A DNA stretch of 64,000 nucleotides from Microbacterium thalli (GCF_028737325.1 NZ_JAQZCH010000001.1:354732-418731), one strand, 5' to 3'; counted from the first letter of the stretch, positions 26,048 through 38,393 are shown. Translations and numbers: made by a program. Notes: generated from the letters alone by a model not told the origin.

Positions 26048-27142
26048 TCAGCCCTGCGACCCACCCTTGTTGTTGGACTGCTTCTTCGCGCGCTGCTTGC
26101 CCATGGGCTGCTGACGCTTCGGCTGAGCCGCGCGGGCACGCTCGGCCTCTTCGACCAGGCGCTGCTGCTCGGCCTGGTACTTCTCCATCGTGATGACGCG
26201 ACCCTTGGCGTCGAGCGCCTTGCCCTTGCGTGCCAGGCGCTCCTCGCGTGCCTTCGCCGCCTCGGACCCGGGGGTCGGAAGGTTGCGGATGACGATGAAC
26301 TGCTGCGCCATGGTCCAGATGTTCGAGGTGAACCAGTACATGACGACACCGAGCGGGAAGAAGACACCCGAGAAGATGAACGCCAGCGGCAGGACGTAGA
26401 GCATGATCTTCTGCATCTGATACGCCTGGCCGGTCTTGGCCTCGGGCGACAGGTTCTTCGAGATGATCTGCAGCTGCGTGATGAACTGCGACGCGATCAT
26501 GAGCACGACGAGGATCACCAGGATGATGACGGTCGCCGTCTGACCGAGATTGATCGCCTCGATCATGTTGGTGTGCAGGGGCGCGACGTCGAACAGCTGC
26601 GCGTCGTAGAACTGTTTCGTCAGCTCGGTGTTGAGCAGGCCCACGCCGCCCACGCCCCATTCGGCGTGCTTCTTGACGTCGCTGAGCGTGTAGAACATGC
26701 CCAGGAGGATCGGCATCTGCACCAGCAACGGCAGACAGCTCGACACCGGCGTCGTCCCGTGCTTCTTGTACAGCGCCATCGTCTCGCGGCTCATCGCCTC
26801 ACGCGAGAGCTGATCGCGCTTACCGCGGTACTTCTCCTGGATCTTGCGCATGTCGGGCGCGAGCTCCATCATCTTGCGCTGGCTCTTGATCTGCCGCACG
26901 AACAGCGGGATCAGCGCCGAGCGCACCACGATGACCAGGCCGATGATCGACAGCACCCAGGTGGCACCGGCGGCAGCCGGCATGCCCACGGCGGTGAGGA
27001 CCCAGTGCCAGAAGACCAGGATCGCCTCGACGAGGAACTTGAACGGCCACATGATCGTGCTGAAGAAGTCAGCACCGCCGGGAGGAGGAGTCGTCGGGGT
27101 CGGCACGACGGGAGTCGGCGTGGCGAGGAAGAGATCCAGCAC
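26048..27142 (-). CDS. yidC: Membrane protein insertase YidC
   Basis: 364 aa from GTG 27142. Five membrane helices. The first hydrophilic groove contains RSALIPLFVRQIKSQRKM, where the conserved Arg sits, and the loop KYRGKRDQLSREAMSRETM matches the Gram-positive YidC C1 region. A Lys/Arg/Gln-rich cytosolic tail (about 285-364) would bind ribosomes. It inserts and folds membrane proteins alone or with SecYEG. No lipobox is present, unlike Bacillus SpoIIIJ. Confidence 0.96.
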   Translation of the reverse strand: MLDLFLATPTPVVPTPTTPPPGGADFFSTIMWPFKFLVEAILVFWHWVLTAVGMPAAAGATWVLSIIGLVIVVRSALIPLFVRQIKSQRKMMELAPDMRKIQEKYRGKRDQLSREAMSRETMALYKKHGTTPVSSCLPLLVQMPILLGMFYTLSDVKKHAEWGVGGVGLLNTELTKQFYDAQLFDVAPLHTNMIEAINLGQTATVIILVILVVLMIASQFITQLQIISKNLSPEAKTGQAYQMQKIMLYVLPLAFIFSGVFFPLGVVMYWFTSNIWTMAQQFIVIRNLPTPGSEAAKAREERLARKGKALDAKGRVITMEKYQAEQQRLVEEAERARAAQPKRQQPMGKQRAKKQSNNKGGSQG

Positions 27143-27146
27143 GGGA

Positions 27147-27503
27147 TCAGTCCTTTCTCGGCGGCACGACGAAGCCGTGCCTGGTCAGGGTGTGGCGGAA
27201 GTCCCGGTGAGCGGGGACGTCGTCGACGCCTCCGGCGGCCCACGGGTGGCAACGGGCGAGGCGCGCCGCTGCAAGAGCGGAGCCCTTCACGAGGCCGTGC
27301 TGCTGCACGGCGCCGACGGCATAGGCCGAGCAGCTCGGGTAGTACTTGCAGACATCGCCGTACAGCGGCGATACGACCGATCGATAGGCGTGCAACACCG
27401 CGATCCCGGCATTCCGGGGCATGAGCGGCACGGATCGGACGAAGGATGCCGCCGTGATGCGGCCCTCGCCGGTGGACGCGATGGGCAACGTGGACCAGCT
27501 CAT
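27147..27503 (-). CDS. yidD: Membrane protein insertion efficiency factor YidD
   Basis: 118 aa if started at ATG 27503, which overlaps the rnpA stop (ATGA). The family core begins near residue 32 (AVLHAYRSVVSPLYGD) and carries the Cys motif YYPSCSAYA and ARLARCHPWAAGG. An internal ATG at 27422 would give a 91-aa protein closer to the usual length. Works with YidC, 4 bp downstream. Confidence 0.93.
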   Translation of the reverse strand: MSWSTLPIASTGEGRITAASFVRSVPLMPRNAGIAVLHAYRSVVSPLYGDVCKYYPSCSAYAVGAVQQHGLVKGSALAAARLARCHPWAAGGVDDVPAHRDFRHTLTRHGFVVPPRKD

Positions 27504-27838
27504 GATGCTGCTCGTCGCCGAAGACACCGCGTCACCTCGTCGCGCAGTTGGGAGAAGTCCGATCCGGCGGCCGAGGGCAGCGCGCGGATCACGATGTCCG
27601 AGCCGTCGCGCAGTTCGGGCAGAGCCTGCGCGCACACGGCTTTCAGCCGCCGGCGCACGCTATTGCGCACGACGGCTGATCCGACTTGCTTGCTGACGAT
27701 GAAACCGAACCGAGGCGATCTGTTCGTCCCGGTGGAGACCACGTAGGTCACGGTATGCGCTGCGGCACACCGAGCACCCCCGCGGACGACGGCCTTGTAA
27801 TCCGCCCCGCGCGTGATCCGGTTTCCGCGCGCCAGCAC
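27500..27838 (-). CDS. rnpA: Ribonuclease P protein component
   Basis: 112 aa from GTG 27838. It carries the RNR signature VVRNSVRRRLKAVC and the N-terminal FxxFxxx-type cleft with GFIVSKQVGSAV. It partners the RNase P RNA in 5' tRNA maturation. It lies 13 bp after rpmH and overlaps yidD, the conserved order beside the origin. Confidence 0.97.
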   Translation of the reverse strand: MLARGNRITRGADYKAVVRGGARCAAAHTVTYVVSTGTNRSPRFGFIVSKQVGSAVVRNSVRRRLKAVCAQALPELRDGSDIVIRALPSAAGSDFSQLRDEVTRCLRRRAAS

Positions 27839-27851
27839 TGAAGAGGCTGTA

Positions 27852-27989
27852 TCAGGCCGACAGCTCGGTGCGGCCCTTGCCGCGGCGTGCCGACAGGATG
27901 GCGCGGCCGGCGCGGGTGCGCATGCGGGCGCGGAAGCCGTGCTTCTTGGCGCGGCGGCGGTTGTTGGGCTGGAACGTGCGCTTGCTCAT
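27852..27989 (-). CDS. rpmH: 50S ribosomal protein L34
   Basis: 45 aa, start [20 protein letters not shown], the standard highly basic L34. First gene of the leftward rpmH-rnpA-yidD-yidC-jag-rsmG run. Its promoter must lie in the 311-bp spacer shared with dnaA. Confidence 0.98.
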   Translation of the reverse strand: MSKRTFQPNNRRRAKKHGFRARMRTRAGRAILSARRGKGRTELSA

Positions 27990-28300
27990 GAGGATCACTC
28001 CGGATCGGCGGTCACCCGAACACTTGCAGACCGGGGACACTGGGTACAGGACTGCCCGTGCGGGCATAAGTCAACCGGCTAAGGCTACGTCGTGATCCCT
28101 GGTAATTCAAACCGGCGCCTCGGGAACCGGTAATTATCCACCGCTGTGCACAGGCGCTGGCGACGACACGCGGGCCGGAACTACAGTGGATTTTGCGCTG
28201 TCGTGGCGGCATGACTAGCGTGTCACGGTCAGTTATCCACAACTATCCCCAGTTATGGGCCCGAAGCTGTGGACAAGTATCGATCACCGCGGGAGAAGAC
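27990..28300. promoter_or_regulatory. rpmH-dnaA spacer with DnaA boxes (autoregulatory)
   Basis: This 311-bp gene-free region holds TTATCCACC (28134-28142), TTATCCACA (28233-28241, perfect), the related CTATCCCCA (28243-28251) and TGTGGACAA (28268-28276, a perfect TTGTCCACA on the minus strand), the last 25 bp before the dnaA GTG. DnaA autorepression of dnaA is the usual reading; the region may also contribute to oriC. TAGCGT at 28215-28220 is a possible dnaA -10. Confidence 0.8.
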
Positions 28301-29710
28301 GTGGCTCAGCATGACCTCCCGGACGTCCCGGTATGGACGGCGGTCCTCGACCTCCTCGCTGATGACGACCGGGTGACCCCGCAGATGCAGGGCTTCCTCA
28401 GCCTCGCGGTCGCGCAGGGAGTCATGGGCGGCACGCTCTACCTCGACGTCCCGAACGACCTGACCGCTGCGCAGCTGAACAAGCGCCTGCGCCAGCCGAT
28501 CATGGAGGCGCTCGCGCACGTCCACGTCGAGCCCGGCGCATCGAGCTATCGCGTCGTGGTCAATCCCGAGCTCGCCGATGCGCATCTCACGGCGCCGATC
28601 CCGGTGCAGTCGGCATCGGCACCCGCGCCGCTGCGCCCCGCCGGCGAGGAGTACGTCGAGACCCCGGTCTCCACGTCGCGCCACGACACCCGCCTGAACC
28701 CCAAGTACACGTTCGACAACTTCGTCATCGGGCAGTCCAATCGTTTCGCGCATGCCGCGGCCGTCGCCGTGGCCGAAGCGCCCGCCAAGGCTTACAACCC
28801 GCTCTTCATCTACGGCGACTCGGGTCTCGGGAAGACGCACCTCCTCCACGCCATCGGCGACTACGCGCTGAACCTCTACACGGGGATCCGCGTCCGGTAC
28901 GTCTCGAGCGAGGAGTTCACGAACGACTTCATCAACTCGATCGCCAACAACCGCGGATCCGCCTTCCAGGCGCGCTACCGCGAGGTCGACATCCTGCTCA
29001 TCGACGACATCCAGTTCCTGCAGGGTCGCGCCGAGACACAGGAGGCGTTCTTCCACACGTTCAACACGCTGCACGACCACGACAAGCAGGTCGTGATCAC
29101 CAGCGACGTGCCCCCGCGTCACCTCACCGGGTTCGAAGACCGCATGCGCAGCCGCTTCGAGTGGGGTCTGATCACCGACGTCCAGGCGCCCGACCTCGAG
29201 ACGCGCATCGCGATCCTGCGTAAGAAGGCGCAGTCCGAGCGACTGCTCGTGCCCGACGACGTGCTCGAGTACATCGCGACGAAGGTGTCGAGCAACATCC
29301 GCGAGCTCGAGGGGGCGCTCATCCGCGTCTCGGCGTTCGCGAGCCTCAACCGCTCGAACCTCGACATCTCGCTCGCCCAGACGGTTCTGCGCGACATCGT
29401 CGACCAGGATGACGCGAACGTCATCTCCCCCACCGACATCATCACCGCGACGGCGCAGTACTTCCGCCTGTCGGTCGACGACCTGTACGGTTCGAGCCGC
29501 TCGCAGGCCGTCGCGACCGCACGCCAGATCGCGATGTACCTGTGTCGTGAGCGCACGAGTCTGTCGCTGCCGAAGATCGGTCAGCTGTTCGGCAACCGCG
29601 ATCACACGACGGTGATGTACGCCTACAAGAAGATCAGCGAGCTCATGAAGGAGCGCCGCTCGATCTACAACCAGGTCTCCGAGATCACCGCACAGCTCGG
29701 TCGCCGCTGA
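28301..29710 (+). CDS. dnaA: Chromosomal replication initiator DnaA
   Basis: 469 aa. GTG 28301 is chosen for the GGGAG site 6 bp upstream; a longer open frame would read through the DnaA boxes. Domain I (about 1-85) is followed by a short linker, AAA+ domain III with Walker A GDSGLGKTH (172-180) and Walker B LLIDDIQFL, and domain IV with the box-binding signature SLPKIGQLFGNRDHTTVMYA. Domain II is much shorter than in Streptomyces. It opens oriC and loads the helicase. Confidence 0.98.
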   Translation: MAQHDLPDVPVWTAVLDLLADDDRVTPQMQGFLSLAVAQGVMGGTLYLDVPNDLTAAQLNKRLRQPIMEALAHVHVEPGASSYRVVVNPELADAHLTAPIPVQSASAPAPLRPAGEEYVETPVSTSRHDTRLNPKYTFDNFVIGQSNRFAHAAAVAVAEAPAKAYNPLFIYGDSGLGKTHLLHAIGDYALNLYTGIRVRYVSSEEFTNDFINSIANNRGSAFQARYREVDILLIDDIQFLQGRAETQEAFFHTFNTLHDHDKQVVITSDVPPRHLTGFEDRMRSRFEWGLITDVQAPDLETRIAILRKKAQSERLLVPDDVLEYIATKVSSNIRELEGALIRVSAFASLNRSNLDISLAQTVLRDIVDQDDANVISPTDIITATAQYFRLSVDDLYGSSRSQAVATARQIAMYLCRERTSLSLPKIGQLFGNRDHTTVMYAYKKISELMKERRSIYNQVSEITAQLGRR

Positions 29711-30123
29711 CGCCACGCCGGGGCGTCACGCTCGGCTTGACACTCCGCAGCGGAGGTCTCATCATGCGGTTCTTCACAGTGTGGAAAACCTGTGGATAAC
29801 TCGGATTCGTCGTCGAACAGATGTGAACGAATCACATCCGCTCTGTGGAATCCCGTCCGACGGACGCGTCTGGGTGCCCATCCCGTTCCCGCATCCATCC
29901 GCAGCCGGCTCACAAGTTACAAGCGTGTGGTTCCCGTCTCCTGACAGCGATCCACCGACTTATCCACAGTTTCCACAGCGGAGATGAAGAAGACAGAGAT
30001 ATCTAGAGAGAAATGGGATTCGATCACCTCGACGGCGAGGGACCCCGGTCGAACCCCGCTTCGGGAACCGCTGCACGTGGGCACTAGCATGGGAGAGCTT
30101 TCAACCTCGACAAGGGAGCACCA
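29711..30123. other. oriC: Replication origin oriC (dnaA-dnaN intergenic region)
   Basis: 413 bp without genes. DnaA boxes: TGTGGAAAA (29780-29788) and TGTGGATAA (29791-29799) on the minus strand, then TTATCCACA (29960-29968) and the near-box GTTTCCACA (29969-29977) on the plus strand. The two pairs face each other across about 160 bp. A purine-rich, comparatively AT-rich stretch (29985-30020, containing GATATCTAGAG) follows and is a plausible unwinding element. Gene directions diverge from here overall. Confidence 0.85.
30085..30090 (+). promoter_or_regulatory. Candidate -10 element (TAGCAT) for dnaN
   Basis: TAGCAT lies 33 bp before the dnaN GTG, identical to the element before trxB. Confidence 0.4.
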
Positions 30124-31263
30124 GTGAAGTTCCAGGTCAATCGCGACGTCTTCAGCGAGGCTGTGTCGTTCGTCGTGAAGCTCCTTCCGCAGCGGAATCC
30201 TCAGCCGATCCTCGCGGGTGTGCTGATCGAAGCCACCGACGCGGGTCTCTCGCTGTCGGCTTTCGACTACGAAGCGTCTGCTCGCACGACGATCGAAGCG
30301 ACGATCGACGACCCGGGCACGATCCTCGTGCACGGACGTCTGCTGTCCGAGATCGCCAGCCGACTGCCGAATGCTCCGATCCAGATCGCGGTCGACGATG
30401 ACGGCATCGTGCTCACGTGCGGCTCCGCGCGCTTCACGCTCGCGTCCATGCCGGTGCAGGAATACCCCGCGATCCCCGAGGTCACCGGTGATTCCGGTGT
30501 CGTTCCCGCCGACGACTTCGCGACCGCCATCGCCCAGGTCGCCTTCGCCGCCTCTCGCGATGACGTCACCCCCGTGCTCACCGGTGTGCAGCTTGAGGTG
30601 ACGGGCACGCAGCTCAGCCTGGTCGCGACCGACCGCTACCGCGTGGCTCTCCGCGACATCCCGTTCGACAGCGGCATCGCTGCCGACGAGAACACCACGA
30701 CGGCGCTGGTTCCCGCCCGCACGTTGACCGAGGTCGGCAAGACGTTCGCCCACTCGGGTGACATCACCGTGTCGTTCTCCGGCTCCGGTGACCGCGAGAT
30801 CATCGCCTTCACCGCCGGCAACAAGACGGTCACGTCGCTGCTCATCAAGGGCAACTTCCCGCCCGTGCGGCGCCTGTTCCCCGAAGCGACCGACCACCAC
30901 GCGGTCGTCAACACCGGTGAGCTGATCGAGGCCGTGCGCCGTGTCGCGCTCGTGCTCGACCGCTCGGCGCCGCTGCGTTTCACGTTCGGAGCCGACGGCG
31001 TCTCGATGGATGCATCCGGTACCGAGCAGGCGCGCGCGACGGAATCGGTCGACGCGACCCTGACCGGCGACGAGGTCGTCATCGGGCTGAACCCGCAGTA
31101 CCTGCTCGAGGCGCTCGCGGCCGTCAAGAGCGAGTTCACGCGCGTGACCTTCACCTCGAGCGAGAACGCGAACAAGCTCAGCCCGATCCTCATCACCCCG
31201 CAGACCTCGGGCGGCGTCGAGTCGTTCAAGTACCTGCTGCAGCCCAACCTCCTCCTGCGCTGA
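30124..31263 (+). CDS. dnaN: DNA polymerase III beta sliding clamp
   Basis: 379 aa from GTG 30124 with AAGGGAGC upstream. Three clamp repeats, beginning MKFQVNRDVFSEAVSFVVK-like and ending with the standard C-terminal ILITP segment that lines the partner-binding pocket. It tethers Pol III and serves as platform for other factors, possibly including NucS encoded at 59.6 kb. First gene after oriC on the leading strand. Confidence 0.98.
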   Translation: MKFQVNRDVFSEAVSFVVKLLPQRNPQPILAGVLIEATDAGLSLSAFDYEASARTTIEATIDDPGTILVHGRLLSEIASRLPNAPIQIAVDDDGIVLTCGSARFTLASMPVQEYPAIPEVTGDSGVVPADDFATAIAQVAFAASRDDVTPVLTGVQLEVTGTQLSLVATDRYRVALRDIPFDSGIAADENTTTALVPARTLTEVGKTFAHSGDITVSFSGSGDREIIAFTAGNKTVTSLLIKGNFPPVRRLFPEATDHHAVVNTGELIEAVRRVALVLDRSAPLRFTFGADGVSMDASGTEQARATESVDATLTGDEVVIGLNPQYLLEALAAVKSEFTRVTFTSSENANKLSPILITPQTSGGVESFKYLLQPNLLLR

Positions 31264-31324
31264 TCCTCTGCGCCGGGACGTCGCCGGCGCCGGGCATGTC
31301 AGGACCGAGAACTAGGGTGATCCG

Positions 31325-32491
31325 ATGATCGTGGAGCAGCTGAGCCTGGTGGACTTCCGCAACTATGCGGCTGCCGAGCTCACCCTCGCTCCCGGAGCGA
31401 ACGTGTTCGTCGGGCGCAACGGCCAGGGCAAGACGAATCTGGCCGAAGCGATCGGGTACTTCGCGACCCTGGGATCGCACCGGGTATCGCAGGATGCGCC
31501 GATGGTGCGCGACGGCGCGGATGCCGCCTTCGTGCGGGCGCGGCTCGCGCACCGCGAACGCCGGGTGCAGCTCGAGGCGCAGCTCAACCGCTCGGGATCC
31601 AACAAAGCGCGGGTCAACGGCTCCCCCGTCCGCACCGCGGAACTCCCCCGCTACGCGCAGGTCGTGCTGTTCGCGCCCGAAGACCTGCAGATCGTCCGCG
31701 GCGACCCCTCCGCTCGGCGCCGATTCGCCGACCAGCTGCTCATCCAGCGGGCGCCGCGCCTCGCCGGCGTGCTCGCCGACTACGACCGGGTCCTCAAGCA
31801 GCGCAACGCTCTGCTCAAGTCCGCGCGTTCCCGGGGTGTCCGTGGCGACTCTCTGTCGACCCTCGATGTCTGGGACGACAAACTCGTGACCCTGGGCACC
31901 GACGTCATCCGGGCGCGGCTGCGCCTCGCCGCCGAACTCGCGCGGCCCCTCGCCACCGCCTACACCGCGATCGCCGGTGCCGATCATCGGCCGCAACTGC
32001 AGTGGGCGCTGTCGGTCGGCGGCTCCGATCCCGAAGAGGACGACTCCCCCGCCGAGGCGGCGGTGGCGGATGCCGCAGCCATCGAGCAGCTCTTCCGCGC
32101 CGCCCTCGCGGAGCGGCGCACCGCCGAGCTCGATCGCGGCATCACGCTCGTCGGACCGCACCGCGACGACCTCGTGCTGCGCATCCGCGACCTGCCGGTG
32201 AAGGGCTACGCGTCGCACGGTGAATCGTGGTCGGTCGCGCTGTCGTTGCGGCTCGCGTCCGCCGAGCTCCTGCGGGCCGAGTCGACGCTGGGTGATCCCA
32301 TCGTCATCCTCGACGACGTCTTCGCCGAGCTCGACGCTGACCGGCGTGCGCGGCTCGCGGGCATCGTCGCCGACTACCAGCAGGTGATCGTCACGGCCGC
32401 GGTCGCCGAAGACGTGCCGGTGGAGCTGCGCGCGCGCACTGTCCGCGTTGAGGCCGGCACCCTCCATGAGGTCGACGATGCCGAATCCTGA
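31325..32491 (+). CDS. recF: DNA replication/repair protein RecF
   Basis: 388 aa. SMC-like ATPase with Walker A GRNGQGKTN (30-38), the signature near GESWSVALSLRLASAELL and Walker B PIVILDDVFAELD. It loads RecA at single-strand gaps with RecO/RecR. It lies 61 bp after dnaN, and its end overlaps the start of dciA by 14 bp. Confidence 0.97.
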   Translation: MIVEQLSLVDFRNYAAAELTLAPGANVFVGRNGQGKTNLAEAIGYFATLGSHRVSQDAPMVRDGADAAFVRARLAHRERRVQLEAQLNRSGSNKARVNGSPVRTAELPRYAQVVLFAPEDLQIVRGDPSARRRFADQLLIQRAPRLAGVLADYDRVLKQRNALLKSARSRGVRGDSLSTLDVWDDKLVTLGTDVIRARLRLAAELARPLATAYTAIAGADHRPQLQWALSVGGSDPEEDDSPAEAAVADAAAIEQLFRAALAERRTAELDRGITLVGPHRDDLVLRIRDLPVKGYASHGESWSVALSLRLASAELLRAESTLGDPIVILDDVFAELDADRRARLAGIVADYQQVIVTAAVAEDVPVELRARTVRVEAGTLHEVDDAES

Positions 32492-32966
32492 CCAGCTGCC
32501 CGAGACGATCGCCACGTATCTGCGGCTCCGCGGGCTCGAGCCGTCCGGCCGGTGGAAGAAGCGCCGGCGCACCCGGACCGACGACGACGAGAACCAGCCC
32601 TTCACCTCGGGGCGCGACCCGAAGGGTCTCGGCGACGTGATCGCCGACCTCACGCGGCAGGCCGGGTGGGATGCGCAGCTCTCGCGAGAGGACCTGGTGC
32701 TGCGTTGGGCCGAGGTCGCCGGCGAGGAGACCGCGCGGCACGCCTCTCCCGTCGCCCTGTCGGACGGCGTGCTCACCGTGCAATGCGACTCGACGGCGTG
32801 GGCGAAGAACCTCCACCTCATGCGCGCCGCGATCACGACGCAGCTGGTGAGAGCGTTCCCGCAATCGGGCGTCGAGACGGTCCGTTTCGTGGGGCCGGAC
32901 GTCCCCTCCTGGAAATGGGGTCCCAGAGCCGTTCCAGGGCGGGGCCCTCGCGATACCTACGGTTGA
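32478..32966 (+). CDS. dciA: DciA-type helicase loader (DUF721)
   Basis: 162 aa from ATG 32478; ATG 32466 is also possible. A basic linker (KKRRRTR, around 28-34) precedes the DUF721 domain (about 55-140), with LVLRWAEVAGEETARHASP and VQCDSTAWAKNLHLM. This is the recF-gyrB interval gene (Rv0004 position). DciA proteins are the ancestral loaders of the replicative helicase DnaB in bacteria lacking DnaC/DnaI. The start lies inside recF, so translation is probably coupled. Confidence 0.92.
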   Translation: MPNPDQLPETIATYLRLRGLEPSGRWKKRRRTRTDDDENQPFTSGRDPKGLGDVIADLTRQAGWDAQLSREDLVLRWAEVAGEETARHASPVALSDGVLTVQCDSTAWAKNLHLMRAAITTQLVRAFPQSGVETVRFVGPDVPSWKWGPRAVPGRGPRDTYG

Positions 32967-33043
32967 GCCACGTCCCCAGTCGTCGAATCCGCGTTTCGTT
33001 CGCCATACGGGCGCTGAGCGCCGCGGGGCGAGAGCAAAACCGG

Positions 33044-33049
33044 TAGACT
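33044..33049 (+). promoter_or_regulatory. Candidate -10 element (TAGACT) for gyrB
   Basis: TAGACT lies 41 bp upstream of the gyrB ATG in the 123-bp dciA-gyrB spacer; the same hexamer precedes the DUF6049 gene. Confidence 0.45.
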
Positions 33050-33089
33050 GGGCGGGACCGACCGAACCGATGTGGAGCGCTCGAAACCT

Positions 33090-35150
33090 ATGACGTCTCA
33101 GAATTCCGACAGCGTTCCCGAAGACCCCGAGATCCCCGCCGAGGCGGCCGCCGAGACCTCCTCGAAGGTCACGAACGAGTACGGCGCTGATGCCATTCAG
33201 GTGCTCGAAGGTCTCGAGGCGGTCCGGAAGCGTCCGGGAATGTACATCGGATCCACGGGCGAGCGCGGCCTGCACCACCTCGTCTACGAGATCGTCGACA
33301 ACGCGGTCGACGAAGCCCTGGCCGGCTACTGCGACACGATTCACGTGACGATCCTCGAAGACGGCGGCCTTCGGGTGGTCGACAACGGCCGCGGCATCCC
33401 GGTGGACCCGCATGCCTCGGACCCGACCAAGTCCACGGTCGAGGTCGTCCTCACGGTGCTGCACGCCGGCGGCAAGTTCGGCGGAGGCGGGTACGCCGTG
33501 TCCGGCGGTCTGCACGGCGTGGGATCCTCGGTCGTCAACGCGCTGTCGACGCGGTTCGACGTCGAGATCAAGCGTCAGGGATCGGTCTGGCGTCAGACGT
33601 TCGCCGACGGCGGCAAGCCGCAGGCTTCCCTCGCGAAGGGCGAGGACAGTGAAGAGACGGGGACGACGGTCACCTTCTGGCCCGACGGCGACATCTTCGA
33701 GACCGTCTCGTTCGACTACGACACCCTTCGCACCCGTTTCCAGCAGACGGCGTTCCTCAACAAGGGGCTGCGCATCACGCTGACCGACGAGCGTGCCGAA
33801 GCAGCTGTCGTCGTCGACCTCGACGAAGGCGGCTCGGAGTCGCAGCAGCGTCACGACGACTTCCTCTACGAGCGCGGCCTCGTCGACTACGTCGAGTACC
33901 TCAACAAGCTGCGAAAGACCGAAGTGGTCAACGACGAGATCATCGAGATCGAGTCCGAAGACACGGTCCGCCACATCTCGCTCGAGCTCGCGATGCAGTG
34001 GACGACGAGCTACACCGAGAACGTGTTCACCTTCGCCAACACGATCAACACCCACGAGGGTGGAACGCACGAAGAAGGCTTCCGCGCCGCTCTGACGACG
34101 AAGGTCAACGCTTACGCGCGCGAGAAGGGCCTGCTCAAAGAGAAGGACGACAACCTCACCGGCGACGACATCCGTGAAGGCCTGACGGCGGTCATCTCGG
34201 TCAAGCTCTCCGAGCCGCAGTTCGAGGGGCAGACCAAGACGAAGCTCGGGAACACCGAGGCGAAGGCCTTCGTCCAGAAGATCGTGGGCGACCAGCTCAC
34301 CGACTGGCTCGACCGCAATCCCGCCCAGGCCAAGCGCGTCATCATGAAGGCCGTGGATGCCGCGTCCGCGCGTCTCGCGGCGCGCAAGGCGCGCGAGACC
34401 GCACGCCGCAAGAGCGTGTTCGAGTCGGCCTCGATGCCCGACAAGCTGAAGGACTGCACGAGCAAAGACCCGTCGATCTCGGAGATCTTCCTCGTCGAGG
34501 GAGACTCGGCCGGTGGTTCGGCGGTGCGCGGCCGCGACCCCGAGACGCAGGCGATCCTGTCGCTGCGCGGCAAGGTGCTCAACGTCGAGAAGGCACGGCT
34601 CGACCGTGCCCTCGGCAACAACGAGATCCAGGCGATCATCTCGGCCTTCGGCACGGGCATCGGCGAGGACTTCTCGGTCGAGAAGGCGCGGTACCACAAG
34701 ATCGTGCTGATGGCCGACGCCGACGTCGACGGCCAGCACATCACGACGCTGCTGCTGACGCTGCTCTTCCGCTACATGCGCGGGCTGATCGAGGCGGGCT
34801 TCGTCTACCTCGCGATGCCGCCCCTGTACCGCCTGAAGTGGACCAACGCCGAGCACGAGTACGTCTTCAGCGACAAGGAGCGCGATGCGCTGCTGGCCGA
34901 CGGGCTCGCGAACGGCAAGCGGATCCCCAAGGAGTCCGGCATCCAGCGCTACAAGGGTCTCGGTGAGATGAACCCGAAGGAGCTGTGGGAGACGACGATG
35001 GACCACAGCACCCGCACACTTCGCCAGGTGACGATCGACGACGCTGCGGCGGCCGACGAGATCTTCTCGGTGCTCATGGGCGAGGACGTCGAGTCCCGCC
35101 GCACCTTCATCCAGCGCAACGCCAAGGACGTCCGCTTCCTCGACATCTGA
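33090..35150 (+). CDS. gyrB: DNA gyrase subunit B
   Basis: 686 aa from ATG 33090; an upstream in-frame GTG (33072) is less likely. The GHKL ATPase has [13 protein letters not shown] and DNGRGIPV; transducer follows; TOPRIM carries EGDSAGGSA and the metal site DADVDGQHI. The [10 protein letters not shown] motif lies near the C-terminus. With GyrA it forms the A2B2 supercoiling enzyme. The acidic 25-residue N-terminal lead is typical of actinobacteria. Confidence 0.98.
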   Translation: MTSQNSDSVPEDPEIPAEAAAETSSKVTNEYGADAIQVLEGLEAVRKRPGMYIGSTGERGLHHLVYEIVDNAVDEALAGYCDTIHVTILEDGGLRVVDNGRGIPVDPHASDPTKSTVEVVLTVLHAGGKFGGGGYAVSGGLHGVGSSVVNALSTRFDVEIKRQGSVWRQTFADGGKPQASLAKGEDSEETGTTVTFWPDGDIFETVSFDYDTLRTRFQQTAFLNKGLRITLTDERAEAAVVVDLDEGGSESQQRHDDFLYERGLVDYVEYLNKLRKTEVVNDEIIEIESEDTVRHISLELAMQWTTSYTENVFTFANTINTHEGGTHEEGFRAALTTKVNAYAREKGLLKEKDDNLTGDDIREGLTAVISVKLSEPQFEGQTKTKLGNTEAKAFVQKIVGDQLTDWLDRNPAQAKRVIMKAVDAASARLAARKARETARRKSVFESASMPDKLKDCTSKDPSISEIFLVEGDSAGGSAVRGRDPETQAILSLRGKVLNVEKARLDRALGNNEIQAIISAFGTGIGEDFSVEKARYHKIVLMADADVDGQHITTLLLTLLFRYMRGLIEAGFVYLAMPPLYRLKWTNAEHEYVFSDKERDALLADGLANGKRIPKESGIQRYKGLGEMNPKELWETTMDHSTRTLRQVTIDDAAAADEIFSVLMGEDVESRRTFIQRNAKDVRFLDI

Positions 35151-35182
35151 TCGAGAGAGCGACATCGAGAAACTGAGAACGC

Positions 35183-37758
<2,576 letters not shown>

Positions 37759-37762
<4 letters not shown>

Positions 37763-38163
37763 GCACGGTCGCCGACAAACTCGCGAAGAAGTCCACGAGC
37801 AAGACCAGTGCCAAGCAGGTGCGCCTGCGCCTGGTGTACGTCGACTTCTGGTCCGCGGTGAAGCTGTCGTTCCTGGCGGCGGTGGCGTTGGCGATCGTCA
37901 CGGTGGTGGCGACGTTCCTCGTCTACATGGTGCTGAGCACGACCGGTCTGATCGACCGGGTCGATGAGCTGTTCGTCGCGTTCTCGAACGGCGACTTCTC
38001 GATCAAGCAGTTCCTGAACCTGCCGCAGGTCATGGCGTTCTCGGCCATCGTGGCCATCCTGAACCTCATTGTCATCACCGTGCTCGGTGCCGTCGTCGCC
38101 GGCATCTACAACGTGATGGTGAAGGTCACGGGCGGTCTGCTGGTCGGATTCACCTCCAATTAG
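37759..38163 (+). CDS. DUF3566 transmembrane protein
   Basis: 134 aa with a Lys/Ser-rich N-terminus (1-22) and two membrane helices (about 35-62 and 92-118). It carries the DUF3566 pattern [18 protein letters not shown] and VTGGLLVGF. It overlaps gyrA by ATGA and precedes tRNA-Ile and tRNA-Ala, the arrangement also seen downstream of gyrA in mycobacteria. Function unknown; the linkage suggests a membrane role near the replication region. Confidence 0.9.
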
Positions 38164-38183
38164 TGAAATCCCGGTTCGTCCGG

Positions 38184-38189
38184 TAAAGT
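38184..38189 (+). promoter_or_regulatory. Candidate -10 element (TAAAGT) for tRNA-Ile
   Basis: TAAAGT lies 34 bp before the tRNA-Ile 5' end. Confidence 0.35.
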
Positions 38190-38223
38190 CTTGGAGGTTG
38201 CCGACGCAGGAATGCGTCGGAAC

Positions 38224-38297
38224 GGGGCTATAGCTCAGGCGGTTAGAGCGCTTCACTGATAATGAAGAGGTCCCAGGTTCAAGTCCTGGTAGCCCCA
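38224..38297 (+). tRNA. tRNA-Ile (GAT anticodon)
   Basis: 74 nt. Acceptor GGGGCTA pairs with TAGCCCC, discriminator A, anticodon loop CTGATAA giving GAT, and T-arm GGTTCAAGTCC. The 3' CCA is not encoded (next bases CCC). Confidence 0.97.
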
Positions 38298-38311
38298 CCC
38301 CGAACCCCCAC

Positions 38312-38384
38312 GGGGCCTTAGCTCAGCTGGTAGAGCGCCTGCTTTGCAAGCAGGATGTCAGGAGTTCGAATCTCCTAGGCTCCA
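38312..38384 (+). tRNA. tRNA-Ala (TGC anticodon)
   Basis: 73 nt, 14 bp after tRNA-Ile. Acceptor GGGGCCT pairs with AGGCTCC (one G-U), anticodon stem CCTGC/GCAGG with loop TTTGCAA, T-loop TTCGAAT. CCA not encoded. Confidence 0.97.
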
Positions 38385-38393
38385 CAAACATCG

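Noticed and set aside
28193-28300. Longer dnaA with an N-terminal extension
   Set aside because: The extension would be encoded by DnaA boxes and promoter DNA and lacks a ribosome site; GTG 28301 has one and gives the family N-terminus.
33339-33354. parS-like CACGTGA in gyrB
   Set aside because: Only the central bases match; both outer arms of the palindrome are wrong.
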